From NCBI GenBank assembly GCA_032027145.1, contig JAVSMP010000001.1, forward strand, positions 62,001 to 126,000: a DNA stretch of 64,000 nucleotides, given 5' to 3'. The translations under genes were made by a program, and so were the position numbers. Positions 47,437 to 55,856 of this stretch are shown piece by piece. The notes beneath the pieces were generated by a model, which did not search any database, had not been told where the DNA came from, and saw only the letters and a list, made by a program, of their open reading frames with translations. Position 1 is the stretch's first letter. The number at the start of each line of letters is the position of its first letter. This stretch comes from Ignavibacterium sp. (lineage in GTDB: Bacteria > Bacteroidota > Ignavibacteria > Ignavibacteriales > Ignavibacteriaceae).

Positions 47437-48006
47437 ATGGAAATAATTTTAAGCATATTTATAGGCATTGGTTTAGCCGCTGCAGTTGGATTCAGAATTT
47501 TCATCCCATTTCTTATTGTTTCAATTGCTGCTTATACAGGAAATCTTGAACTATCAACATATTTCAGCTGGATTGGAACTTTGCCAGCATTGGTGTTATT
47601 TGCGGCTGCAACTGTTGTAGAGATTTTCAGCTACTACATTCCCTGGGTTGATAATTTTCTTGATGCAATAAGTCATCCGCTTGCAATATTTGCAGGAATT
47701 GTTTTAAGCGGTGCTGTAGTAACAGATTTTCCGCCATTGATAAAATGGTCGCTGGCATTTATTGCCGGCGGCGGAGTTGCTGGAACTATTCACGCTGCAA
47801 CAGGAATGATAAGATTAAAATCTTCTGCCCTAACCGGAGGTGCAGGAAATCCTATAGTTTCAACTGCTGAGGCTGGCGGATCAATTTCATTATCTCTAAT
47901 TGCAATTTTTATCCCAGCTGTTGCTGTAATTATTGTGGGAGTTATAACTGTTTATTTATCATTTATGATAAAGAAAAAATTCTTTTCACCGCCTAAGGAG
48001 AGTTGA
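47437..48006 (+). CDS. DUF4126 family membrane protein
   Basis: A 189-residue integral membrane protein with about five hydrophobic segments. The N-terminal GIGLAAAVGFRIFIPFL and central SYYIPWVDNFLDAISHPLAIFAG match the DUF4126 family, whose role is unknown. The ATG at 47437 has GGAG eight bases upstream; a TTG three bases earlier is less likely. Its last 14 bases overlap the end of the convergent rluE-like gene. Confidence 0.8.
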   Translation: MEIILSIFIGIGLAAAVGFRIFIPFLIVSIAAYTGNLELSTYFSWIGTLPALVLFAAATVVEIFSYYIPWVDNFLDAISHPLAIFAGIVLSGAVVTDFPPLIKWSLAFIAGGGVAGTIHAATGMIRLKSSALTGGAGNPIVSTAEAGGSISLSLIAIFIPAVAVIIVGVITVYLSFMIKKKFFSPPKES

Positions 48007-48529
48007 TAATCTCAAATTCACCGGGTTTTAGTTTATTAATTTTCCATTGACCTATTGAGATTCTTATCAGTCGTAAGGTTGGATAACCGATTGCTGCTGT
48101 TATCCTTCTTACCAGCCTGTTTCTTCCTTCTGTAATAGTTAATTCAATCCAGCTGGTTGGAATACTTTTTCTTTCTCTTATTGGTGGATTTCTTTCCCAG
48201 ATTATTGGATTATCAATAATTTTTACTTTTGCTACTTTAGCAAAACCATCATTCAGCAACACTCCCCTATTTAGTTTTTGTACATCAGTCCAATTAATTT
48301 TTCCCTCTACCTGTGCCCAATAACATTTTTCTAACTTATACTTTGGATCAGAAATCTTATGCTGAATTTTTCCGTCATCCGTTAATAAGACCAAACCTTC
48401 GCTATCATAATCCAATCTTCCTGCCGCATAAATATTTTTAATCGGAATAAAATCTGATAATGTTTTTCTTTTTTCTTTATCAGTAAACTGACAAAGAACA
48501 TTAAAAGGTTTATTGAAAAGAACTATCAT
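47993..48529 (-). CDS. pseudouridine synthase of the RsuA/RluE family
   Basis: A 178-residue enzyme that isomerises a uridine of 23S rRNA. The catalytic Asp is in AAGRLDYDSEGLVLLTDDG. Other family parts are LFNKPFNVLCQFTD at the N-terminus, YWAQVEGKI and EGRNRLVRRITAAIGYPTLRLIRISIG. There is no N-terminal S4 domain, so the short form resembles RluE (U2457 in E. coli numbering). It ends by overlapping the DUF4126 gene on the opposite strand. Confidence 0.9.
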   Translation of the reverse strand: MIVLFNKPFNVLCQFTDKEKRKTLSDFIPIKNIYAAGRLDYDSEGLVLLTDDGKIQHKISDPKYKLEKCYWAQVEGKINWTDVQKLNRGVLLNDGFAKVAKVKIIDNPIIWERNPPIRERKSIPTSWIELTITEGRNRLVRRITAAIGYPTLRLIRISIGQWKINKLKPGEFEIINSP

Positions 48530-48639
48530 TATGCAAACACATAACAGCTTATTGATTTTGTAAATTAAATTCTATTATACACTTCAATCATTTGAACCTT
48601 TCTAATCAGGGTTGTCTGTGTTTCAATCAATACTATAAC

Positions 48640-50442
48640 TTATTGTACATTCCAACTATACCCGACACTAAACTCTGTATTCGGAATCGAGACAGGAAGT
48701 TTCCCTTTAGCGGATAAAGTCCCGTTCAAAACATTTAACACAGCACGCTGAGATGCTTTTGAATCACTGAAAGTACAAATATAATTTTCTGCATCTGGAA
48801 AATTTGAAAGCAAATAAGGACTTTCAAAACTGATTATCAGAACTTTTTTATTTAGAGCAAGTAAATCCTGAAAGAAATTATATTGTATATCTGATACAGT
48901 CTTACCATTTACACCACTTCGAATATAAAAGTATGCAGGTACAATTATAAAATCACTGTCCTTCGCTATATCCAACGCCAGCTTATAATCAGAACTAACT
49001 GATTCATTGGTTAGAAGTGTGTGTGAATACACAGAAAATGATTCATGAATGATCTGTGAAAAGTGTGCATCTTTAATGTTCTTGCGATTTGTTATATCTA
49101 TTATAAACATTTTTAAGTATTTGCTTGAGTCTATCGGCAATAATTCTTTATCCGCTTTTACAATTGTAACTGAATTTTCTGCAATAGTTTTTGCAAGCTG
49201 ATAATGTTCTTCAAGTCTGATTCGTTTAGGCAAAACAGTTTTTTGTTTATAATCTTTAACATCAAGTTTTAACCAGCGTTTAAGTGTTAAGATTTTCTTC
49301 ACACTTTCATTTAATCTTTCTTTTGTAATTTTGCCGGACTTAACAGCCTCATAAATAGCAGTTATACCTTCTCTTGAATTTAAAGGCATCAATAAAATAT
49401 CATTGCCGGCATTAAAAGCCATAATACAAGCTTCAGCATTAGAGTAGTAATTTGTAACAGCTTTCATATCAAGTGCATCTGTTATGATTAAACCTTTATA
49501 ATCCAATTGCTCTTTTAACAGCTTTGTTATGATTTTATATGATAAAGAAGCAGGAATTTTCTTGTTGTTGTCGAATGCAGGAACATTCAAATGACCGCTC
49601 ATTATCGCTGGAACTTTGTTTTCAATAAGTGATATGAAAGGCTTTAACTCATTATTCATCAGAGTTTCTTTGTTACCACTAATAACAGGCAGATCAATAT
49701 GTGAGTCAGTTTTTGTATTACCGTGACCCGGAAAATGTTTTGCAATCGGAATCACTCCAGCTTCTAAGGAGCCGTTTACAAACGATAAACAAAATTCTGT
49801 AACAACATCTTTATCCTCTGAATACGAGCGAAGATTGATAACAGGATTACCGGGATTATTATTTACATCGGCTACTGGTGCTAAGTTGATATTAACCCCA
49901 AGCATCAATGCTTCGATTGCTGTTGCTTTGCCAGTTTGGTATGCAAAATCAGGATTGTATGTTGAGCCCAATGCCATATTATGCGGAAATGTATTTGAAG
50001 CTTTCATACGCATACCAATACCATTTTCAAAATCAGCTGAAACAAGCAGTGGAATTTTCGAATTCTTTTGCAGCTCGGCAATCATCGAAGCAGTTTCTTC
50101 TACATTACCGGTTGATATAACTATTCCTCCGATTCCATGTAGCTTCACCATTTCCAGAGCAAACCGAAATTCTTTCGATTGCTGATCAAGAGTTTTTCCG
50201 AAGACAGCAGGCATAAAAATCTGAGCACACTTATCATACAGTGTCATTGACTCAAGGGTTTTATTTACCCAAAGTTCATCTTCTTCGGAAAGCTCAATCA
50301 CTTTTCGCGTTCCCCTTGATGATTTATCAATCACATTTTCTTCTCCTTTATTTATACTTGATGGAGAAAATGAAACAAACAATTGAAAAATTATCAGAGT
50401 AATTATTACAAATATTAGTCTGCCGAAAAACTTATCTCTCAT
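48640..50442 (-). CDS. GH3-family beta-N-acetylhexosaminidase (NagZ-like), membrane anchored
   Basis: A 600-residue glycoside hydrolase family 3 enzyme with an N-terminal membrane/secretion segment (residues about 8-25). It shows the NagZ signature KHFPGHGNTKTDSH (235-248), whose Asp246-His248 dyad is the usual acid/base, and TDALDM with Asp322 as putative nucleophile. Like NagZ it should remove GlcNAc from peptidoglycan fragments, here outside the cytoplasm. A C-terminal half (about 400-600) resembles a second GH3 domain. It overlaps the serine hydrolase gene by 11 bases. In some Bacteroidota the two activities are fused in one protein, from memory. Confidence 0.88.
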   Translation of the reverse strand: MRDKFFGRLIFVIITLIIFQLFVSFSPSSINKGEENVIDKSSRGTRKVIELSEEDELWVNKTLESMTLYDKCAQIFMPAVFGKTLDQQSKEFRFALEMVKLHGIGGIVISTGNVEETASMIAELQKNSKIPLLVSADFENGIGMRMKASNTFPHNMALGSTYNPDFAYQTGKATAIEALMLGVNINLAPVADVNNNPGNPVINLRSYSEDKDVVTEFCLSFVNGSLEAGVIPIAKHFPGHGNTKTDSHIDLPVISGNKETLMNNELKPFISLIENKVPAIMSGHLNVPAFDNNKKIPASLSYKIITKLLKEQLDYKGLIITDALDMKAVTNYYSNAEACIMAFNAGNDILLMPLNSREGITAIYEAVKSGKITKERLNESVKKILTLKRWLKLDVKDYKQKTVLPKRIRLEEHYQLAKTIAENSVTIVKADKELLPIDSSKYLKMFIIDITNRKNIKDAHFSQIIHESFSVYSHTLLTNESVSSDYKLALDIAKDSDFIIVPAYFYIRSGVNGKTVSDIQYNFFQDLLALNKKVLIISFESPYLLSNFPDAENYICTFSDSKASQRAVLNVLNGTLSAKGKLPVSIPNTEFSVGYSWNVQ

Positions 50443-51574
50443 CTGATTGGTTTATATCTTTAATAACAGCATCGTGCAAAGCAGGACGTACTTTTGTTAA
50501 GCCAGAATTTTCCCTGGTTGGATAAACACGATTGGTCAGAAAAACTACAAACAGATTTCTAACAGGATCAGCCCACACTGATGTGCCTGTAAATCCTAAA
50601 TGCCCAAAAGAATTACTGCTAAAATAATTACCTGCTGTAGATCCTTTTTCGGATTTGGTATCCCATCCTAAAGCCCTTGTACTTCCGGTGTCATATCTTT
50701 TGGTAAACATTTCAATTGTGCTGCTTTTTAAAAACTCCCTGCCATTTACTTTTCCTTTATCCATCAGCATAGACATAACCTTTGCAATATCTCCGGCAGT
50801 TGAAAAAAGTCCGGCGTGACCAGCAACTCCGTTTAGTATATAAGAGTTTTCATCGTGCACTTCTCCTTGAATAGTCTTCATCCGCCAGTAATTATCTATT
50901 TCAGTCGGGGCACAATATTTCTTTAGTGAGTCTGGTACATTAAAATAAGTAGAATTCATTTCTAAAGGTTTAAATATTTCATCTGTGCAAAATCTATCAA
51001 GTGTTTTTCCGGTTACTTTTTCAATTACCTTTCCCAATGTAATAAATCCAAGATCGGAATAAATCGTTTTTTCACCCGGATTATATTCCAAAGCTGCCTT
51101 GTACAGTTCATTTAACACCTGGCTGTAGTTTAATCCTTTTTCATAAAATCTTATAAAAGCTGGTAAACCGGAATTATGAAGCAACAGATTTCTTATAGTA
51201 ATATTTTCTTTATTATTATTTCCAAACTCAGGAATATACTTTACGACCTTATCATCCAAACTAAATAAGCCTCTATCTATACAAAGCATTGCTGCAGTGG
51301 TTGTTGCAATCACTTTTGTTAAAGAGGCAAGATCAAATATTGTATTATTATTTACCATAGAAGAATTTTCTTCGTATGTAAATCTTCCGAATGAGTTTTC
51401 ATATATAATACTTCCATTCTGCCAAACTAAAACCACTGCACCGGGAAATGCTTTATCTTTAATGCCATTATTTACAACTGACTCTACATCTTTAAAATCA
51501 TAATTATTGTTTTGTGCACAAAGGTTAAGAACTAAAAGATTCAGAGAAAGAATAAAAATTGTTTTGAGTTTCAT
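50432..51574 (-). CDS. secreted beta-lactamase-family serine hydrolase
   Basis: A 380-residue serine hydrolase with a signal peptide (residues 1-20, ...LLVLNLCAQ). SxxK is at Ser84-Lys87 (LASLTK), the second motif is YSDLGF, and HLGFTGTS stands for the third box. AmpC-like fold by motifs, but many relatives are esterases or D-amino-acid peptidases. It begins with AAAGGAAATTCTGAT before the ATG. The next gene, NagZ-like GH3, overlaps it by 11 bases, so the two are probably translated together in peptidoglycan turnover. Confidence 0.85.
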   Translation of the reverse strand: MKLKTIFILSLNLLVLNLCAQNNNYDFKDVESVVNNGIKDKAFPGAVVLVWQNGSIIYENSFGRFTYEENSSMVNNNTIFDLASLTKVIATTTAAMLCIDRGLFSLDDKVVKYIPEFGNNNKENITIRNLLLHNSGLPAFIRFYEKGLNYSQVLNELYKAALEYNPGEKTIYSDLGFITLGKVIEKVTGKTLDRFCTDEIFKPLEMNSTYFNVPDSLKKYCAPTEIDNYWRMKTIQGEVHDENSYILNGVAGHAGLFSTAGDIAKVMSMLMDKGKVNGREFLKSSTIEMFTKRYDTGSTRALGWDTKSEKGSTAGNYFSSNSFGHLGFTGTSVWADPVRNLFVVFLTNRVYPTRENSGLTKVRPALHDAVIKDINQSDER

Positions 51575-51660
51575 ATCAGAATTTCCTTTGTATTTACATA
51601 CTTAATTTAACCTAAATTACTTTAATGAAAAAATGAGATGTATCCTTTCAATCTAATTGT

Positions 51661-51683
51661 TATATTTAAACCAAAAGTTTTAG
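51661..51683 (+). promoter_or_regulatory. predicted promoter and leader of the class V PLP enzyme gene
   Basis: TATATTTA (51661-51668) is one base off the -7 consensus TAnnTTTG, preceded by TTGT. It runs into ACCAAAAGTTTTAG (51670-51683), a 14-base block that also occurs just before the abiEi start (42138-42151), where it likewise follows a TTATATTT box. ATG is at 51691. Confidence 0.4.
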
Positions 51684-51690
51684 GATTACT

Positions 51691-53163
51691 ATGAGCGAGC
51701 TGGAAAAATATTTTTCTAAATTTCGTAAAAATATAATCGGGATTGATGAATCATTTGACACTCCATTCGGTAAAAAGAAAATTATCTATGCTGATTGGAT
51801 AGCAAGCGGCAGATTATATAAACCTATTGAAGAAAAAATCTGTGAAACATTTGGCCCGCTCGTCGGCAATACTCATTCAGAGGCAAGTGTAACCGGAACT
51901 ACAATGACTCTCGCTTATCATCAGGCACATAAAATTATAAAAGAACATGTTAATGCAGATAAAGATGATGTGATTATAACTGCCGGGTCCGGAATGACAA
52001 CAGTTGTTTGCAAATTTCAGAGATTACTTGGACTTAAAATACCTGAACAACTTGTTGACTATATAAATCTCCCTGACGAATTAAAGCCTGTTGTTTTCAT
52101 AACACACATGGAACATCATTCGAATCAGACTACATGGTTAGAAACCATTGCTGATGTAGTTGTAATCGCTCCTAAAGATGACGGACTTGTTGATATTGAC
52201 GACTTTAAGAAAAAATTAAAAAAATATAAAGACAGAAAACTTAAAATCGGAGCTTTTACAGCAGCTTCAAATGTTACAGGTATCGAGCCTGATTATTACG
52301 AGCTGGCAAAAATAATTCATCAGCATGGCGGATATTGTTTTGTTGATTTTGCCTGTGCCGCTCCTTATGTAAAAATTGATATGCACCCCGCGAACCCTGA
52401 AGCCAAGCTTGATGCCATATTTTTTTCACCGCATAAGTTTCTTGGAGGACCAGGAACTCCAGGAGTTTTGATTTTTGATTCCAAGTTATATAAAAACAAA
52501 GTACCTGATCTACCAGGCGGCGGAACAGTTGACTGGACAAATCCCTGGGGACAGCATAAGTTTGTAAATAATATTGAAGCGCGTGAAGACGGCGGAACCC
52601 CTGCTTTTCTGCAAACAATTAAAGCCGCACTTTGCATAAAATTAAAAGAAGAAATGGGCGTGGAGAACATTAGAAAACGCGAAGAAGAATTAGTTAACCT
52701 TGCTTTTACAGGTTTGAAGAGGATACCTAAAGTTCATATTCTTGCAGGCAATATTGAGCACAGGCTTGGTGCTATTTCGTTTTATGTAGAAGATATTCAT
52801 TACAATCTGATAGTAAAACTTCTTAATGATAGATTTGGTGTTCAAGTACGAGGCGGCTGCTCCTGTGCAGGGACCTATGGACATTATTTATTACACGTTG
52901 ACCCAAACAGGTCTAAACAGATAACAGATAAAATTGATCAGGGTGATCTTTCTGAAAAACCAGGATGGGTCAGAATGTCAATTCATCAAACTATGACTGA
53001 TGAGGAACTAAATACAATTATTACCGGAATAGCACAGATTATTTCAAACATCAGTGATTGGGAAAAAGAATACTATTACGATAAAACCAAGAACGAATTC
53101 TTCCATATTTCTTCAAACAGCGAAGAATTAAACAGGATTAAAAGCTGGTTCCAGTTTAATTAA
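51691..53163 (+). CDS. class V aminotransferase-fold PLP enzyme (cysteine-desulfurase-like)
   Basis: A 490-residue PLP-dependent enzyme of the class V aminotransferase fold, which contains cysteine desulfurases, isopenicillin-N epimerase and kynureninase relatives. The PLP lysine is Lys249 in FFSPHKFLGGPGTPG, the PLP-binding Asp is in GGYCFVDFACAAPYV, and MEHHSNQ is the family His motif. A cysteine-rich GGCSCAGTYGHY sits at the position of the catalytic loop; whether it holds the persulfide is unclear. Too large and divergent for typical IscS/SufS, so the substrate is unassigned. Confidence 0.8.
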   Translation: MSELEKYFSKFRKNIIGIDESFDTPFGKKKIIYADWIASGRLYKPIEEKICETFGPLVGNTHSEASVTGTTMTLAYHQAHKIIKEHVNADKDDVIITAGSGMTTVVCKFQRLLGLKIPEQLVDYINLPDELKPVVFITHMEHHSNQTTWLETIADVVVIAPKDDGLVDIDDFKKKLKKYKDRKLKIGAFTAASNVTGIEPDYYELAKIIHQHGGYCFVDFACAAPYVKIDMHPANPEAKLDAIFFSPHKFLGGPGTPGVLIFDSKLYKNKVPDLPGGGTVDWTNPWGQHKFVNNIEAREDGGTPAFLQTIKAALCIKLKEEMGVENIRKREEELVNLAFTGLKRIPKVHILAGNIEHRLGAISFYVEDIHYNLIVKLLNDRFGVQVRGGCSCAGTYGHYLLHVDPNRSKQITDKIDQGDLSEKPGWVRMSIHQTMTDEELNTIITGIAQIISNISDWEKEYYYDKTKNEFFHISSNSEELNRIKSWFQFN

Positions 53164-53280
53164 ACAGTACTTTGTCTATCAATTGACTTTGTGCAGAATA
53201 ATTCTAAAATACTAGCATAGTTATTCAATATTTGTGCTAAACAAATACATTTTCTTAATCATAAAAAGGAGGGTGTAAAT

Positions 53281-53988
53281 ATGTTAGCGATTGGTGCGTA
53301 TGAAAAATGCAAGCAGTATTTAAAACTACATTCAACTGAGTCTGAAGAAACCCGTGAAGTTTTTCCTTGTATTTCTATTTCACGGCAAAGCGGAGCCGGT
53401 TCTTATCAAGTTGTGAATAATCTTTTAGAATATTTACAGCAGAACACCAAACAGCCTGAAAATCCCTGGACCTATTTTAACAAAGAATTAATCTCTCAGG
53501 TTCTTGAGGATTTTAAATTACCGAAAAATTTCAGCGCATACTTTGTTGAAGATAAATATAATCATATCTCAGATGCTGTTAATGAACTTCTTGGTGTTAA
53601 ACCTTCTGAATGGACAATAGTTCAGAAAACAACAGAGATTATTTTAAGACTATCCAGATTCGGTAAAACAATTATTGTAGGAAGAGGCAGTGTAGTTATT
53701 AATACTAAACTGCCAAATTGTTTTCAGATTAGATTAGTAGCTTCCTTAGATAACAGAATTAAACACATACAGGAAGTATTTAATCTTTCAAAACCTAAAG
53801 CATTGGAGTATATTACAAAAGAAGAAACTAGCAGAAAGAAATATCTGAAGTCGCATTTTTTTAAAGATACTGATGATCCGTCACTTTATCATTTAATTTT
53901 AAACACAAGCAAACTCAGTTATCAAGAGGCGGCTGAGATAGTTTTTAATTTTGTTCAAAAAAGATATCCACAGTGTTTTAATAAATAA
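53281..53988 (+). CDS. cytidylate-kinase-like family protein
   Basis: A 235-residue protein related to cytidylate kinase. The P-loop reads ISRQSGAGSY, where the usual Lys of GxGK is absent, so nucleotide binding may differ. The C-terminal lid-like KEETSRKKYLKSHFFKDTDDPSLYHLILNT is typical of this family. Strong ribosome site AAGGAGGGTG before the ATG. Function beyond nucleotide-kinase fold is unknown. It ends four bases from the convergent alpha/beta hydrolase stop. Confidence 0.75.
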   Translation: MLAIGAYEKCKQYLKLHSTESEETREVFPCISISRQSGAGSYQVVNNLLEYLQQNTKQPENPWTYFNKELISQVLEDFKLPKNFSAYFVEDKYNHISDAVNELLGVKPSEWTIVQKTTEIILRLSRFGKTIIVGRGSVVINTKLPNCFQIRLVASLDNRIKHIQEVFNLSKPKALEYITKEETSRKKYLKSHFFKDTDDPSLYHLILNTSKLSYQEAAEIVFNFVQKRYPQCFNK

Positions 53989-53992
53989 AAGA

Positions 53993-54868
53993 TTATTTAT
54001 TACTTGCTATAAAATCAATTACAGTCGAGTTGAAAATTTCCGGAATCTCATATTGTAAAAAGTGTCCGCAATTTTCGAGCAATAAAAGTCTGCTGTTTCT
54101 TATTTGTGATGCCCCAAGTTTTGCGATTTCTTCGGTGGATGTTTTGTAATGTATGCGGTTAGGAATTAGTAAATCATTTTTACCGAAAAATATTAATGTT
54201 GGAATATTAATTTTATTTAATTGATTGAAAACCTGCTCAGCAAGCAATCCGGTTAATGAGTTTGCAACAATCTGACAATGATTAAAAAACTCCTCATCAT
54301 TTTTGATCGTAATTCTGTCTGCTATCATTTCCTCTGCTTCAATCGGCATCTGATAAAAATTAGTCTTGTAATTAATTCTTATCTGCTCATCAGAGGTATT
54401 ATAAGAAATTTCCGGAGAGATAATAGATTTTAACTGTTCAATTTCATTGGGTTTAAAAGTTTCAAATCCGGCAGGTGCAGCAAGTATTAGTTTCTTTATA
54501 ATATCAGGAAAGTTTATTACATAAGATAAAGCAATTTGTCCGCCCATCGAGTGACCGACTAAAGTTATATTATGCAAATCGAGTATTTTAATAAACTCAT
54601 TCAGAAACTCTCTGTAAAATTCTACCGTTCCATTGTGAATTTGCTTGCTTGATTTACCATAGCCTGGTAAATCTACAGCAATACATCTGAAAGAATTTTT
54701 TAAGACAGTAATATTCCTATCCCATGCTTTTAAGTAACTGCCAAGTCCGTGTATAAAAAGTAAAACATCGGATGAACTACCTTCATCAATGTAAGCAACA
54801 TCGTATTCATAAACTTTAACAAAATTAGTTTTGAATTTGTAATTGATTTGATCAAAAGTCTGGCTCAT
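53993..54868 (-). CDS. cytoplasmic alpha/beta hydrolase
   Basis: A 291-residue alpha/beta hydrolase without signal peptide. HGLG forms the oxyanion hole, the nucleophile is Ser in LVGHSMGGQIALS, the acid is in FFGKNDLLIP, and His is in NCGHFLQYE. It is a close paralogue of the lipoprotein hydrolase upstream (shared motifs IDEGSS, VDLPGYGKS, KLILA(A/S)PAGFE). A terminator hairpin ends two bases before its ATG, and the only purine-rich ribosome site lies in that hairpin. Last gene of the acyl cluster. Confidence 0.88.
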   Translation of the reverse strand: MSQTFDQINYKFKTNFVKVYEYDVAYIDEGSSSDVLLFIHGLGSYLKAWDRNITVLKNSFRCIAVDLPGYGKSSKQIHNGTVEFYREFLNEFIKILDLHNITLVGHSMGGQIALSYVINFPDIIKKLILAAPAGFETFKPNEIEQLKSIISPEISYNTSDEQIRINYKTNFYQMPIEAEEMIADRITIKNDEEFFNHCQIVANSLTGLLAEQVFNQLNKINIPTLIFFGKNDLLIPNRIHYKTSTEEIAKLGASQIRNSRLLLLENCGHFLQYEIPEIFNSTVIDFIASNK

Positions 54869-54870
54869 AC

Positions 54871-54900
54871 AAAAAAGAGACTTCCTTCCTGAGAAGGAAG
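54871..54900 (-). terminator. intrinsic terminator between the two hydrolase genes
   Basis: On the minus strand CTTCCTTC, loop TCAG, GAAGGAAG forms a perfect 8-base-pair stem followed by TCTCTTTTTT. It lies 11 bases past the stop of the lipoprotein hydrolase and two bases before the ATG of its paralogue, which may be read only when the terminator is bypassed. Confidence 0.75.
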
Positions 54901-54910
54901 CCGAAAAAAA

Positions 54911-55846
54911 TTATTTTAGAAAATTGATTACTGCATTATTAAACTCATCAGCTTTTTCAATCATTATCATATGTCCTGTATTGTCAAGCTCAGTAAGTTT
55001 TAAATTGTTTATTTTTCCAATTCCATTTTTAAATACATCCTCAGTATAACCGGGGTTTAAATAAGGATTTGGAATTAACCCGTCATTCTTTCCGTAAATC
55101 ACCATAGTTGAAGTTTTTACTTTATCAAGTTTATCAAAAGTTGGCTCATCAAGCATTGCATTTACACATCTAACAACTGTATAAGCAAACTCATTAAAAT
55201 CAGCAGCCTTTCTCATTCTCACTCTTTCTTCAACCATCCATTCCCAGTCATCTTTCCAGGAATAAAAATTATTAGATAGATTTCTTCTTATTCCTTCTTC
55301 AGTGGTTGATTTAACTGCTTTCATTGTCATCACACTTCTTAACCAATCTCCTTCACCTCTTTGAAACTCTTCAAATCCGGCAGGAGAAGCCAGAATTAGT
55401 TTTGATAGAGTGTTCGGATAATTAATAGAAAACATAATTCCTATTTGTCCACCCATAGAATGACCAACAAGAACAACATTCTTTAAATTTAGTTCTTCAA
55501 TTAGATTTTTAATTTGTTCCGCATAAAAAGATATTGAATAACTGTAATCACCTTTTTGCGATTTTCCATAACCGGGCAAATCAACAGCTATCACTCTAAA
55601 GTGCTTCGATAATTCTGGAATATTATAACGCCAGAAACCTGCATTACTTGCCAAACCATGAATCAAGATAAGTGTTTCTCCACTGCTGCCTTCATCAATA
55701 TATGCAATTTTTGGATTCCCTTTTGTATAATTAACAGAGTAATCATAATCAATATCAGAAAATTCCAGAGCTGGTTTATCCCAATATAAATAGCCAGAAC
55801 AGCCTGTAAATATTAATGTTATTAGAATTATTATATATTTTTTCAT
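54911..55846 (-). CDS. lipoprotein alpha/beta hydrolase
   Basis: A 311-residue alpha/beta hydrolase with a lipoprotein signal: LITLIFTGC places the lipidated cysteine at about residue 16, so it works in the periplasm or on the cell surface. HGLAS supplies the oxyanion hole, Ser in LVGHSMGGQIGIM is the nucleophile, Asp is in YGKNDGLIP and His in NTGHMIMIE. It is paralogous to the next gene downstream. AAGGAGA gives a strong ribosome site. Substrate ester unknown. Confidence 0.88.
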   Translation of the reverse strand: MKKYIIILITLIFTGCSGYLYWDKPALEFSDIDYDYSVNYTKGNPKIAYIDEGSSGETLILIHGLASNAGFWRYNIPELSKHFRVIAVDLPGYGKSQKGDYSYSISFYAEQIKNLIEELNLKNVVLVGHSMGGQIGIMFSINYPNTLSKLILASPAGFEEFQRGEGDWLRSVMTMKAVKSTTEEGIRRNLSNNFYSWKDDWEWMVEERVRMRKAADFNEFAYTVVRCVNAMLDEPTFDKLDKVKTSTMVIYGKNDGLIPNPYLNPGYTEDVFKNGIGKINNLKLTELDNTGHMIMIEKADEFNNAVINFLK

Positions 55847-55856
55847 TGCTTTCTCC

